40,123 nt of DNA from Myxococcus vastator (GTDB lineage Bacteria > Myxococcota > Myxococcia > Myxococcales > Myxococcaceae), in the NCBI RefSeq assembly GCF_010894475.1, contig NZ_JAAIYB010000019.1, forward strand, positions 1 through 40,123. Direction: 5' to 3'. Each line of letters opens with the position of its first letter. Position 1 is the first letter of the stretch. The notes under the pieces are model-generated. The model searched no databases and had not been told where the DNA came from. It saw only the letters and a list, made by a program, of their open reading frames with translations. The position numbers were made by a program, and so were the translations under genes. Positions 33,401-40,123 of this stretch are shown piece after piece.

Positions 33401-35290
33401 GGAGCGCTCGACGCACAGTCCGACGAGGACCTCGGGGCCCACGCCAAGCGAACGCAGGTGGCGGGCGAGCTGGTTGGAGCGCGCGTCCAGCGCCTGGTAG
33501 GTGAGGGCGTGCGCGCCGTAGGACACCGCGACGGCGTCCGGCGTCCGAGCGGCCTGACGTGAGAAGCGCTCGTGGACGCAGAGGTCGCGAGGGAAGTCAG
33601 CGGAAGGCGCGTTCCACTCGCGCAGCACCCGCTGTCGCTCGGCGGGCGTGAGCAGGGGAGGCTCGGAGAGGCGCTGGAGCGGATTGGAGGCAGCGGCAGC
33701 GAGCAGCACCTGGAGGTGCCCGGCCATGCGCTCGATGCGCGCGTCATCGAAGAGGTCCGTGTCGTACTCGAAGCTGGCGCGGAGGCCCTCGGGTGTCCTC
33801 GCCATGTAGAGGATGAGGTCGCACTTCGCCGTCCCGGTGTTCACCTCCCAGGACTCCGCCGTGGCGGCGAGTTGGAGCGCGGCGGATGAAGCCGCCTCCA
33901 GCGTGGGCGCGTTCTGCAGGACGAACATCACCTGGAAGAGCTGTGCATGGCGGAGGGTGCGCTCGGGTTGAAGGGCCTCGACCAGCTTCTCGAAGGGGAG
34001 CTCCTGATGCGCGAACGCGCCGAGCGTCACCTCACGCACGCGGGCGAGGAGGTCCACGAAGCGTGGGTTGCCCGACAGGTCATTGCGCAGGACGAGCGTG
34101 TTGACGAAGAAGCCGACGAGGCCCTCCACCTCCGGCCGGATGCGTCCGGAGATGGGCGAGCCGAGCACCAGGTCCTCCTGTCCGGAGTAGCGGTGGAGGA
34201 GGACGCTGAAGCCCGCCAGGAGCGTCATGAACAGCGTCGTGCGCTCCTTGCGGCAGAGCGCGTCGATGGCCAGCGTCGTTTCCCCCGTCAGGTGGAAGGT
34301 CCGCCGGGTGCCCTTGAACCGCTGGACCTGTGGCCGTGGACGGTCGGTGGGGAGCGCGAGGAGCGTCGGGGCCCCGGCGAGCCGCTTGCGCCAGTAGGGG
34401 AGGAGCCGCTCCTGGCTCTGCCCTGGCATCCACTTCCGCTGCCAGGTGGCGAAGTCGGCATAGCGGATGGGCAGCTCGAGGAGCGACGAAGGACGGCCGG
34501 CCGCGAAGTCCCCATAGAGCGTCCTGAGTTCGCGCATGAGGACGCCCACGGACCAGCCATCGGACACGATGTGATGGACCGTGAGGAGGAGGTGATGGTC
34601 CTGTTCTCCGACCCGGAGCAGCGTGCCTTGGAGGAGGGGCCCGGTGAGGAGATCGATGGGCCTCTGCGCTTGCTCGGCGGTAATGCGCGACACCTCCGTG
34701 TCGCGGGCTTCGGCGGGGAGGTGGCGCAGGTCAATGAGCGACAGGGGGAACGCGCGCGACGGTGTGATGCGCGCGACAGGCCCCGATTCGCCGGCGGCGA
34801 AGGTTGCTCGGAGCGCCTCGTGACGGCGGAGCACTTCATCGAGCGCACGCTGGAGCACGCCGACGTCGAGCGGCGAGGTGATGCGGTAGAAGACGGGGAT
34901 GTTGTAGGTGGCCGTCCCGGGATGGAGCTGCTCCATGAACCAGAGGCGCTCTTGCGCGAAGGAGAGCGGGACGTCGCTGCCATGCGTGCCGGGGCGGAGG
35001 GCGAGCTCCTGTTCTGGCGCCGTGGCTCCGCGCGCGGCCTCGATGGCCTCCGCCAACTCCGCGATGGTGGGGGCATCGAAGATGCTGGGCAGCGGGAACC
35101 GGAGGTGGAAGATGTCGTTGAGCCGTGAGACGAGCTGCGTGGCGATGAGGGAGTGGCCGCCGAGTTGGAAGAAGTCGTCGTGGATGCCCACTTGCTCGAC
35201 TTCCAGCAGCACGCTCCAGAGCTCGCAGAGGACCTCCTCCGTCGAAGTGCGCGGGGGCTGGTGGCTGGCATTCGGGGTGGCGAGCGTCAT
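30467..35290 (-). CDS. Nonribosomal peptide synthetase, PCP-C-A-PCP-C
   Basis: 1607 residues from the ATG at 35290 (GAAGGA 8 bases upstream), 37 bases after the ligase stop. Domains: PCP1 (about 10-85; LGGHSL, Ser47); C1 (about 105-560; HHIVSDG, His239, His240, Asp244); A (about 570-1085; YTSGSTGRPKG at 720, YGPTE, TGD, final NGKVDRR); PCP2 (about 1085-1155; Ser1112); and C2 (about 1165-1600; HHIASDG, His1303, His1304, Asp1308). There is no thioesterase or reductase. Both C domains look active. By motif alignment the A-domain pocket reads D-P-F-F-V-G-G-V-F-K, which suggests a medium hydrophobic amino acid (Val/Ile-like) but is not an exact match to a code I know. The first PCP is presumably loaded by the adjacent acyl ligase. 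Confidence 0.95.
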   Translation of the reverse strand: MTLATPNASHQPPRTSTEEVLCELWSVLLEVEQVGIHDDFFQLGGHSLIATQLVSRLNDIFHLRFPLPSIFDAPTIAELAEAIEAARGATAPEQELALRPGTHGSDVPLSFAQERLWFMEQLHPGTATYNIPVFYRITSPLDVGVLQRALDEVLRRHEALRATFAAGESGPVARITPSRAFPLSLIDLRHLPAEARDTEVSRITAEQAQRPIDLLTGPLLQGTLLRVGEQDHHLLLTVHHIVSDGWSVGVLMRELRTLYGDFAAGRPSSLLELPIRYADFATWQRKWMPGQSQERLLPYWRKRLAGAPTLLALPTDRPRPQVQRFKGTRRTFHLTGETTLAIDALCRKERTTLFMTLLAGFSVLLHRYSGQEDLVLGSPISGRIRPEVEGLVGFFVNTLVLRNDLSGNPRFVDLLARVREVTLGAFAHQELPFEKLVEALQPERTLRHAQLFQVMFVLQNAPTLEAASSAALQLAATAESWEVNTGTAKCDLILYMARTPEGLRASFEYDTDLFDDARIERMAGHLQVLLAAAASNPLQRLSEPPLLTPAERQRVLREWNAPSADFPRDLCVHERFSRQAARTPDAVAVSYGAHALTYQALDARSNQLARHLRSLGVGPEVLVGLCVERSVDLIVSMLGILKAGGAYLPLEASYPAERLAFMLEDSRAGLLLVHDARRQHLPAFQGPVVRIDADGDAIARHSALPLPPVASADNTAYVIYTSGSTGRPKGSAILHRSVAALLLNSDFVHFTPEDRVAQASNASFDPSTFEIWGALFHGAHLVGITADPAREPYALAAQVQAEAITVMFVTTAVLHLLARQVPDAFRHVRTLVFGGEAADPLALREVLRHGPPRRLLNGYGPTECTVFSTFEPIDAPPTLGHPVPIGRAITNGPVYLLDKHLQPVPIGIPGELYVAGERLGRGYFNRPELTARTFVPDPFSTQPGARLYKTGDLGRHLPDGRIEYLGRVDLQVKIRGFRVELGEIEEQLRQHPAVKDCTVVALQAGGDRKLAAYLVARQQAPAQASLRGWLRERLPEHMVPASFTLLPALPLTHNGKVDRRALPTPEPAQGDISSYQPPRTSTEEVLCRLWGALLEMERVGIHDNFFHLGGHSLLATQVVSRVRAELGVELSLRTLFAEPTVAQLAKHLSSTEPAVALARPVPPLRRVARDGAMQVSFAQERLWRFFQRAPESSAYNIPRAFRLVGPLEPRHVEAALQGLIARHEALRVTYSEEDGVPVQRIQPPPRFQLREVDLRGRDDREAEAMRDMLASALRPFDLTRGPLMHASLLRLEDEEHVLFFCMHHIASDGWSLGVLARELSRLYTASVTGGDAGLPRLDIQYPDYAAWQRDWLSGEELRERIGFWRNALQGAPMLLNLPTDRPRPATRTFNGLRQPMDLGTARSRALHALCRREQVTPFMALLAAFGAVLARHSGQEEVVIGSPIANRLQPELEPLIGMFVNGLCLRVNLRGDPSFRELLRRVREETLAAYAHQEVPIDQVVASLGIEPPANRTPVFQAMFVLQNTPTAPLELPGLTVTPVPVNRGSVTYELTLALTETPGGFSGTLEFNTDLFEPATAERLHAGLVELLDAVLVNLDLTMESKLRPQ

Positions 35291-35327
35291 CGGAAGGTCC
35301 TTCACGATTGAGTAGGAGGGCACGGGC

Positions 35328-36731
35328 TTACTTGTGCAGCGCGGCGGTGGCGCCATCGGCGGAGACGACGTGGATGCGCCGCGGACGCTCCGCGAGCCGC
35401 AGGAGGCGAGAGAGCGCTTCCGTCAGGTGCTCCCTGGGACGGCTGTCGTCGGCCATGGTGAGGACCATCTCGTAGTCGTCTCCCTCCGTGCCGGTGACGA
35501 CCTGCGTGCGCGCGCTGAGCACGCCGGGGAGCGTGGTGGCCAGGCGGCGCACGGAGGCCATGCAGATTTTCTCGCTGCCTCGCACGAGGAAGTCGGACCG
35601 CCGTCCCTGGAAGTACAGGTAGCCGTCCGCGTCGATGTCGAAGATGTCGCCCGTGGCCAGCAGGTGGGGGCCGCGCCACGCGTGACGCTTCTCGCCTTCC
35701 ACCAGGCCGATGCGCCGCTTCATCAGCGTGTCCGAGGACACCAGCAGCTCCCGCTGGCTGCCGGGGCCGCAAGGGGCGAGCGACACCTGCGTCCCCGGGA
35801 GCGGCAGGCCCACCGAGGCGAAGCGGTGGGACGGCTCGGCGTGGGCCGCCAGCGTCGCGACCCGTGGGCCCGCCTCGGACAGGCCATAGGTGAGGTACAG
35901 CTCCCCTCGCGGACGCTGGCGCAGGAGCCGCGCCACATGCTCGGGGGAGAGGACATCTCCTCCGACACCCAGCGACCGCAATCCCCCCGGGAAGCCGCCG
36001 CCCTGCTGGAGCAGCGCGCGCACCAGCAGCGGCGTCAGGGCGGACACGGTGATGCCCTGCTCGGCCAGCATGCGCAGGTACGCGGCGGGCTGGAAGGGCG
36101 GCCCGCTGACGACCAGGTCGGCGCCTCGAAGCAGCGAGCCGAAGGCCTGCGCCACCAGCGAATACGAGTAGTAGAGCGGCAGGTTCACCAGCACGGTGTC
36201 GTTGGGGCGCAGGCCCACGGCGTCCGCGTGACGGCTCGCGTTCCGGAAGAGCGCATCGAGGTCGAAAACGCAGCCGCTGGCGAAGCCCGAGGTGCCCGAC
36301 GTGAGCAGCACCATCTCCCCGGGCCGCGCGGTGGGCGGCTGCGCCTCGGAGAACAGGGCCACCTCGGCGCCGCCCAGGGCGAAGCGGTCCACGTCCTGGG
36401 CCAGGGGCGCGGGGCGGCGCATGGCGACCTGCGCACGGGCCGGGAGGGACTCCACGAGCGCTTTCTGCCGCGCGGCGGGCGCGGAAGGGGAGACCAGCGC
36501 GGGAACGCCTCGCGTGGCGAGGATGGCGAAGGTCTGTGCCAGCAACTCCGCGCCGTTGGGCAGGGCCAGCAGGACGACGTCTCCCGGTCGCAGCCCGCGA
36601 GCCCGCCACGCGGCCGCGAGTTGCGCCAGGGGCTGGACCGGCTGGGAGGTGGTGAGGTCCCGGACTCGGCCCAGGAACGCCTGGATGGACGACAGGGGAA
36701 GGCCCGCGAGGTCCGTGGCGATTTCAGTCAT
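35328..36731 (-). CDS. Stand-alone AMP-dependent acyl ligase (ANL superfamily)
   Basis: 467 residues, short for the superfamily. The adenylation motifs are recognisable but atypical: TSGTSGFASGC in place of the usual TSGTTGxPKG, so the P-loop Lys is missing; YGLSEAGPRV (A5), ATGDIFDID (A7), GRRSDFLVRGSEKI (A8). The C-terminal subdomain is shortened and ends in Lys467, a possible A10-like Lys. It likely activates a fatty, aryl or polyenoyl acid and passes it to PCP1 of the NRPS encoded 37 bases downstream, or to an ACP as in aryl-polyene clusters. The start ATG at 36731 overlaps the CLF-like gene by 8 bases. Confidence 0.82.
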   Translation of the reverse strand: MTEIATDLAGLPLSSIQAFLGRVRDLTTSQPVQPLAQLAAAWRARGLRPGDVVLLALPNGAELLAQTFAILATRGVPALVSPSAPAARQKALVESLPARAQVAMRRPAPLAQDVDRFALGGAEVALFSEAQPPTARPGEMVLLTSGTSGFASGCVFDLDALFRNASRHADAVGLRPNDTVLVNLPLYYSYSLVAQAFGSLLRGADLVVSGPPFQPAAYLRMLAEQGITVSALTPLLVRALLQQGGGFPGGLRSLGVGGDVLSPEHVARLLRQRPRGELYLTYGLSEAGPRVATLAAHAEPSHRFASVGLPLPGTQVSLAPCGPGSQRELLVSSDTLMKRRIGLVEGEKRHAWRGPHLLATGDIFDIDADGYLYFQGRRSDFLVRGSEKICMASVRRLATTLPGVLSARTQVVTGTEGDDYEMVLTMADDSRPREHLTEALSRLLRLAERPRRIHVVSADGATAALHK

Positions 36732-37311
36732 GGGGGCGAGGCTCGGACTGAAGGATTTTCACCAGGAGCGCCGGGTCCACCGCGGGGCCTTCGCCACGCG
36801 ATAGCACCACGCACGCGGCCCGGGGCGCGCTGCCGGGAACGGATGCCGTGCCCGCGATGAGCGCGTAGTCGACGACGCCTCGCGAGAGCCAGGCCGCGGC
36901 GAGCGCCAGGGCGATGCTGGCACCGTCCGCCACGGGAAGCGTCAACGCGAGCGTCGGACCGCGGAGCCCATGGACGATGCAGGCGAGGCCCGCCGGCGCG
37001 CTGGGCGTGGCGGCGGGGAACCGGAGGGGCGAGGCGAACCCGCGCAGCGCCTCGCTCGCGGCTTGCGTCATGGCTTCGAGGGGGGCCTCGGGACCGACCT
37101 GGATGAGCGCGCACCGGTCCACCGCGGACCGGAAGTCCTCACCCAGGGGCTCGGTGGCGTCGCCAATGACACACACCAGCGCCCAGGCCATCGGGTCGGC
37201 GTAGCGCACGGAAGTCTTCACCCGCGCCGCGAATGGGTTGGCGCCATCGCTCCGCGTCGCGGCGCTGCCACGGAGCACGATGGACGTGCTTGCGAGAGAC
37301 GTCACGGTCAT
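36724..37311 (-). CDS. Beta-ketoacyl synthase-like chain length factor (truncated, no active Cys)
   Basis: 195 residues matching only the N-terminal half of a ketosynthase (Ketoacyl-synt_2-type, as in the 'beta-ketoacyl synthase chain length factor' of aryl-polyene clusters). The nucleophile-elbow region reads LTLPVADGAS, with Asp129 where ketosynthases have Cys. The flanking GPTLALTLPV and SRGVVDYALIAG strands keep the fold pattern. It is also shorter than the ~240 residues usual for the family. Such proteins pair with a catalytic ketosynthase as KS-beta and set chain length. The ATG at 37311 overlaps the ketosynthase stop by 4 bases. Confidence 0.75.
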   Translation of the reverse strand: MTVTSLASTSIVLRGSAATRSDGANPFAARVKTSVRYADPMAWALVCVIGDATEPLGEDFRSAVDRCALIQVGPEAPLEAMTQAASEALRGFASPLRFPAATPSAPAGLACIVHGLRGPTLALTLPVADGASIALALAAAWLSRGVVDYALIAGTASVPGSAPRAACVVLSRGEGPAVDPALLVKILQSEPRPHD

Positions 37312-38429
37312 CGTGGGACCTCGAAGACGAGCGCGGTGTCGAAGCCTCCGAATCCGAGCGTGAGGCTCAGGCCGAGCCGCTCCTCATGTCGCACCGGCCG
37401 GCCCATGGGGAGCGGACAGGGGAAGTCTCGCTCGGGCTGCTCCAGGCCGGCGACGGGCGGCACCACGCCTTCGCGCAGCGCGAGGATGAGGGCAATCGCC
37501 TCCATGGTTCCGGTGGCGCCCAGGGTGTGGCCGAACGCGCCCTTCGTCGCGAAGACGAGCGGGGACGGCCCCGCGCCGAAGAGGGCCCGGAGGGCTTCAG
37601 CCTCCGCGCGGTCGTTGGCGGGAGTGGCCGAGCCGTGCGCGTTGACGACGCCAATGTCCACGGGGGCCACCCCTGCATCCGCGAGGGCGCGCTCCATCGC
37701 CAGCCGCGCTCCCGTGGCGGCCGGGTCCGGAGACGTCATGCTCGCCGCGTCGTTGGCCGAGCCTGCGCCCCGGAAGACGGCGAGCAGCGGTGCCTCGCGT
37801 CCCCGTGCATGCTTCATGGACTCCAGCACGAGGCAGCCAGCGCCCTCGCCCAGCAGCATGCCGTCATGCCGTGTATCGAAGGCTCGTGGCCGCGTCGGCG
37901 ACATGGTGGAGAGCGCCGAGTGCGCCAGCCGCTTGCTCGGCGTGAGGACATCCACGCCGGCGCAGACGCACACCTCCGCGGCGCCGGACCGGATGAGCTC
38001 CGCGCCCACCAGGATGGCATCGGAGCCCGAGGAGCACGCCGTGGAGAGGCTGACCGGCGCCTCGCGCGCGCCCACTTCACGGGCCACCTCGTCCGCCCAG
38101 GTGTGGAGGGGCAGCTCCCGTTCACGCGCATCGTCGAGCCACGCGCCCAGGCTCGTGCCCAGCACGAAGCGCGTGTCTGCGCCGCCCGCGACCAGCCCCG
38201 CCCTCGCCAGTGCGCGGCCGAGCGTCTCCACCGCCAGGCGCCGCAGCCGGAGCGCGGGACCTTCACCGTGAGGAGGAATGACCGCGGCCAGGGTGTTGCG
38301 CAGACGGTGCGGGGAGGCCACCTCGACGAAGCCATGCTCGCCAGCCAGCAGCCGCCGCCATACGGCGTCGAGCCCATGGCCGAGGGCCGTGCTCCATGCG
38401 GCCCCCGTCACCGCGACGGGCGCTACCAT
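37308..38429 (-). CDS. FabF-type beta-ketoacyl-ACP synthase (KS-alpha)
   Basis: 373 residues with an intact catalytic set: Cys132 (SLSTACSSGSDA), His265 (NAHGSATPANDRAE), Lys296 (ATKGAFGH) and His301 (FGHTLGATG). It would perform the decarboxylative Claisen condensations of a type II fatty acid- or polyene-like system. The FDTRHDGMLLGEGAG and GFGGFDTALVF motifs complete the family pattern. The ATG at 38429 lies within the end of the dehydratase gene (7-base overlap), and the stop overlaps the CLF start by 4 bases, which suggests a KS-alpha/KS-beta heterodimer made in equal amounts. Confidence 0.93.
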   Translation of the reverse strand: MVAPVAVTGAAWSTALGHGLDAVWRRLLAGEHGFVEVASPHRLRNTLAAVIPPHGEGPALRLRRLAVETLGRALARAGLVAGGADTRFVLGTSLGAWLDDARERELPLHTWADEVAREVGAREAPVSLSTACSSGSDAILVGAELIRSGAAEVCVCAGVDVLTPSKRLAHSALSTMSPTRPRAFDTRHDGMLLGEGAGCLVLESMKHARGREAPLLAVFRGAGSANDAASMTSPDPAATGARLAMERALADAGVAPVDIGVVNAHGSATPANDRAEAEALRALFGAGPSPLVFATKGAFGHTLGATGTMEAIALILALREGVVPPVAGLEQPERDFPCPLPMGRPVRHEERLGLSLTLGFGGFDTALVFEVPR

Positions 38430-38953
38430 AGCGGCGAGCCCAGCTCCGAGACCTTGGCGCGGATGAGGCTGGCGCGGAACGCCGCCACCCGGCGGGTGCC
38501 CACCATCGCCTTGCCCGAGTAGACGAAGAGCCCTCCGGCCAGCCGGTTCACCTGAACGCGCAGCAGCACCTGGTCCCCCGGTACGACGACCTGGAGGAAC
38601 CGGCTCTCCACCGAGCCAATCAATGTCAACTCGTCCTCGGCCAGCAGCGAGGTGCTCATCTGGTAGAGGATGATGCCAGCCTGCGCGAAGGCTTGGATGA
38701 GATTGCTGCCGGGATAGATGGCGCGCTCGGGAAAGTGCCCCGCGATGCAGTCCAGGTTCCCCGAGATGGAGATGATGGCGTCGAGGAACTTCCCGGGCTC
38801 GTGGTCGACGATGCGGTCCAGGAGAATCATCGGGTGCCGGTGGCGGAGCCACTGGCGCAGGGCGGTGAAGCCCAGGGGCTTGGGCTGACGCTCCGTCGGG
38901 TTCAGGGGGAGGGTGACCGCTTGAGCGCGGCGCTGAGTGTCAATGGAATGCAT
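38423..38953 (-). CDS. FabZ-like hotdog dehydratase with Gln at the catalytic Glu position
   Basis: 176 residues. The FabZ pattern is clear: RHRHPMILLDRIVDHEPG, then IAGHFPERAIYPGSNLIQAF, then AQAGIIL. The catalytic His is His73 (AGHFP). The FabZ catalytic Glu, 14 residues on, is replaced by Gln87 (LIQAFAQ). FabZ-family enzymes dehydrate 3-hydroxyacyl-ACP to enoyl-ACP; with Gln the mechanism would have to differ or activity be lost. The start ATG at 38953 has GGAG upstream but lies 52 bases inside the end of the thioesterase gene, an unusually long overlap. No better start is visible. Confidence 0.85.
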   Translation of the reverse strand: MHSIDTQRRAQAVTLPLNPTERQPKPLGFTALRQWLRHRHPMILLDRIVDHEPGKFLDAIISISGNLDCIAGHFPERAIYPGSNLIQAFAQAGIILYQMSTSLLAEDELTLIGSVESRFLQVVVPGDQVLLRVQVNRLAGGLFVYSGKAMVGTRRVAAFRASLIRAKVSELGSPLW

Positions 38954-39336
38954 GTGGGTTCTCCGCTCTCTCGGTTGACGACAGCCATGTCCAGACTTCC
39001 AGCGGCGAGCAGCACCGGCTCGGGCGCGGAGCCCTCGCGATAGACTGTCACGCCCAGCTTCAGACTCGCGGGGCCCACGTGCTCCAGGCGGGCATCCAGC
39101 CGCAGCCAGTCCTGGAAGCGCGCGGCGGCGCGGTAGCTGAGACGCAGCTCCCGCACGCGCAGGTCGAGCCGCTGTTCTTCGAGCGCCCCGAGCCCCGCTC
39201 CCCTGCGCTCCAGCTCCTCCAGCGCCGCCGTCTCCAGCAGCGAGGCATAGCGAGAGAAGTGGACGACTCCCGAGGCATCGGTGTCGACGTGCTCCACCCG
39301 GTGGCGCCACGGTGGCGTGTGATGGGCGTCGCTCAT
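38902..39336 (-). CDS. YbgC/4HBT-like hotdog acyl thioesterase
   Basis: 144 residues. The opening carries the 4-hydroxybenzoyl-CoA thioesterase pattern VEHVDTDASGVVHFSRYASL, with Asp20 matching the catalytic Asp of YbgC (EDTDAGGVVY). The rest follows the single hotdog domain (LELRLSYRAAARFQDWLRLDARL-type strands). It should hydrolyse acyl-CoA or acyl-ACP thioesters, acting as an editing or release enzyme for the ketosynthase chain. The ATG at 39336 overlaps the aminotransferase stop (ATGA), and its 3' end overlaps the dehydratase by 52 bases. Confidence 0.85.
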   Translation of the reverse strand: MSDAHHTPPWRHRVEHVDTDASGVVHFSRYASLLETAALEELERRGAGLGALEEQRLDLRVRELRLSYRAAARFQDWLRLDARLEHVGPASLKLGVTVYREGSAPEPVLLAAGSLDMAVVNRESGEPTCIPLTLSAALKRSPSP

Positions 39337-40123
39337 CGCCCCGACTCCACGAACCTCCGGGTGCCCTCTTGGATGCGCTCGACGATGCGCCGCAGGTCGT
39401 CCTCGCCCGCGATGAGCGGCGGCGCGATGCGCATGGCGGGGAACAGGTAGCGCAGCCCGTGGGAGCGCTTGCCCGCGCCGGCCATGAACTCCACGAAGAC
39501 GCCCGCCTCGAGGAGCCGGTGGCGCAGACGGGCGAGGCCGCCCGCGGCGCGCTCGGTCAGCTCGATGCCGTTCATGTAGCCCAGGCCGCGGACCTCCAGG
39601 AACAGCTCCGGGAAGACCTCCACCACGTCGCGCCGCAGGCGCTCGCGCAGCTCCGTGCCCAGCGATCCGGCTCGTTCGACGAGGCGTTCCTCCGAGAGGT
39701 ACCGGAGCCCCGCGCGCATGAGCGCGCAGGTGAGGGGCCGCAGGTCCGACGTGGAGACCGCGCCGCTGGAGCGCACGGACAGCTCACGCCGCGCGATGAC
39801 CATGGACGTGGAGACCGCGCCCATGCCCAGGCTCTTGCCGATGACGGTGATGTCGGTGGGGATGGGCCCCTCCTCGTCCGTCATGGCGAAGCAGCGGCCC
39901 GTCTTCGCGAAGGTGAGCACCTCATCCGCCACCAGGAGCACGTCGTGCTCACGGCACAGGCTGGCGAGGCGCCGCAGGTAGCCCGGGGGTGGGACGAGGA
40001 TTCCGGCATCGCCTTGAATGGGCTCGACGAACACCGCGGACAGCTTCGAGCCCTGCTCGGCGAAGAAGCGCTCCAGCGGCTCCCGCTCGCCGAAGGGGAG
40101 GAACGCCACGTCCAGTCCGAAGG
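39333..40123 (-). CDS. Class III (PLP) aminotransferase, 5' end cut by window edge
   Basis: 263 residues of the C-terminal part are visible; the reading frame stays open to the right edge. Motifs: VFVEPIQGDAG, LLVADEVLTFAKTGRCFAM (PLP-binding Asp), and TVIGKSLGMGAVS (Schiff-base Lys, about 39834-39836). This is the ornithine/diaminobutyrate aminotransferase fold, which often moves an amino group to or from a terminal aldehyde carbon (omega-transamination). The final YLFPAMRIAPPLIAGEDDLRRIV is typical. In this operon it could make the amine taken up by the last NRPS condensation domain or an amino-starter unit. The substrate is not readable from sequence. Confidence 0.92.
   Translation of the reverse strand, partial: FGLDVAFLPFGEREPLERFFAEQGSKLSAVFVEPIQGDAGILVPPPGYLRRLASLCREHDVLLVADEVLTFAKTGRCFAMTDEEGPIPTDITVIGKSLGMGAVSTSMVIARRELSVRSSGAVSTSDLRPLTCALMRAGLRYLSEERLVERAGSLGTELRERLRRDVVEVFPELFLEVRGLGYMNGIELTERAAGGLARLRHRLLEAGVFVEFMAGAGKRSHGLRYLFPAMRIAPPLIAGEDDLRRIVERIQEGTRRFVESGR

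Noticed and set aside
38902-38953. Possible frameshift between thioesterase and dehydratase genes (52-base overlap)
   Set aside because: Both frames show complete, separate hotdog domains with their own starts, and the dehydratase has a ribosome site, so a true overlap is more likely than an error.

Overview
The window looks like a chromosomal segment of a Myxococcota bacterium, most likely a Myxococcaceae member (Myxococcus or Corallococcus type). The evidence is very high GC with strong third-position GC bias, many secreted lipoproteins and peptidases, several multi-domain and hybrid histidine kinases, and an NRPS-containing biosynthetic operon. The genus is inferred from gene content only. 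I saw no tRNA, rRNA, insertion sequence, phage gene or CRISPR array. Almost all the space is coding. The long antisense ORFs are by-products of GC-rich codon use.

Left part (1-9.8 kb): a secreted trypsin-like protein cut by the left edge and a PolX-family polymerase/PHP nuclease (both minus). Then, on plus: a small Rieske ferredoxin, a MoaB/MogA-like protein with a histidine-rich N-terminus, a secreted M28 aminopeptidase very like the Vibrio proteolyticus enzyme, a YqeY-like protein, a TIGR02757/DUF2400 protein with a possible Fe-S cysteine cluster, a soluble hybrid histidine kinase, and an alpha/beta hydrolase overlapping the kinase by ATGA.

Middle part (9.8-22 kb): a CrtI-like FAD oxidoreductase (minus), a TPR lipoprotein (plus), a TonB-family protein, and an overlapping sensor kinase/OmpR regulator pair (minus). 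Next come a short fold-type-II PLP-like protein (plus), a membrane-anchored coiled-coil protein, a conserved hypothetical protein, and a 1010-residue PAS/GAF hybrid histidine kinase (all three minus).

From 22 to 30.4 kb: a tyrosine/phenylalanine catabolic operon (hpd, hmgA, a Rieske protein) and a secreted endonuclease/exonuclease/phosphatase-family protein on plus. Two coupled surface proteases, an M57 metalloprotease lipoprotein and a trypsin-like lipoprotein, are on minus. Two secreted lipoproteins, one predicted to be a beta-helix, are on plus.

Right part (30.4-40.1 kb, all minus, open at the right edge): a tightly overlapping biosynthetic operon. In transcription order it encodes a class III aminotransferase, a YbgC-like hotdog thioesterase, a FabZ-like dehydratase with Gln at the usual catalytic Glu, a FabF-type ketosynthase, a chain-length-factor-like truncated ketosynthase, a stand-alone AMP-dependent acyl ligase, and a PCP-C-A-PCP-C NRPS. 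The ketosynthase/CLF/dehydratase/thioesterase/ligase set resembles aryl-polyene type II machinery. Joining it to an NRPS with a terminal condensation domain and an aminotransferase suggests a polyenoyl- or acyl-aminoacyl-amide product, and is the best candidate here for an undescribed system.
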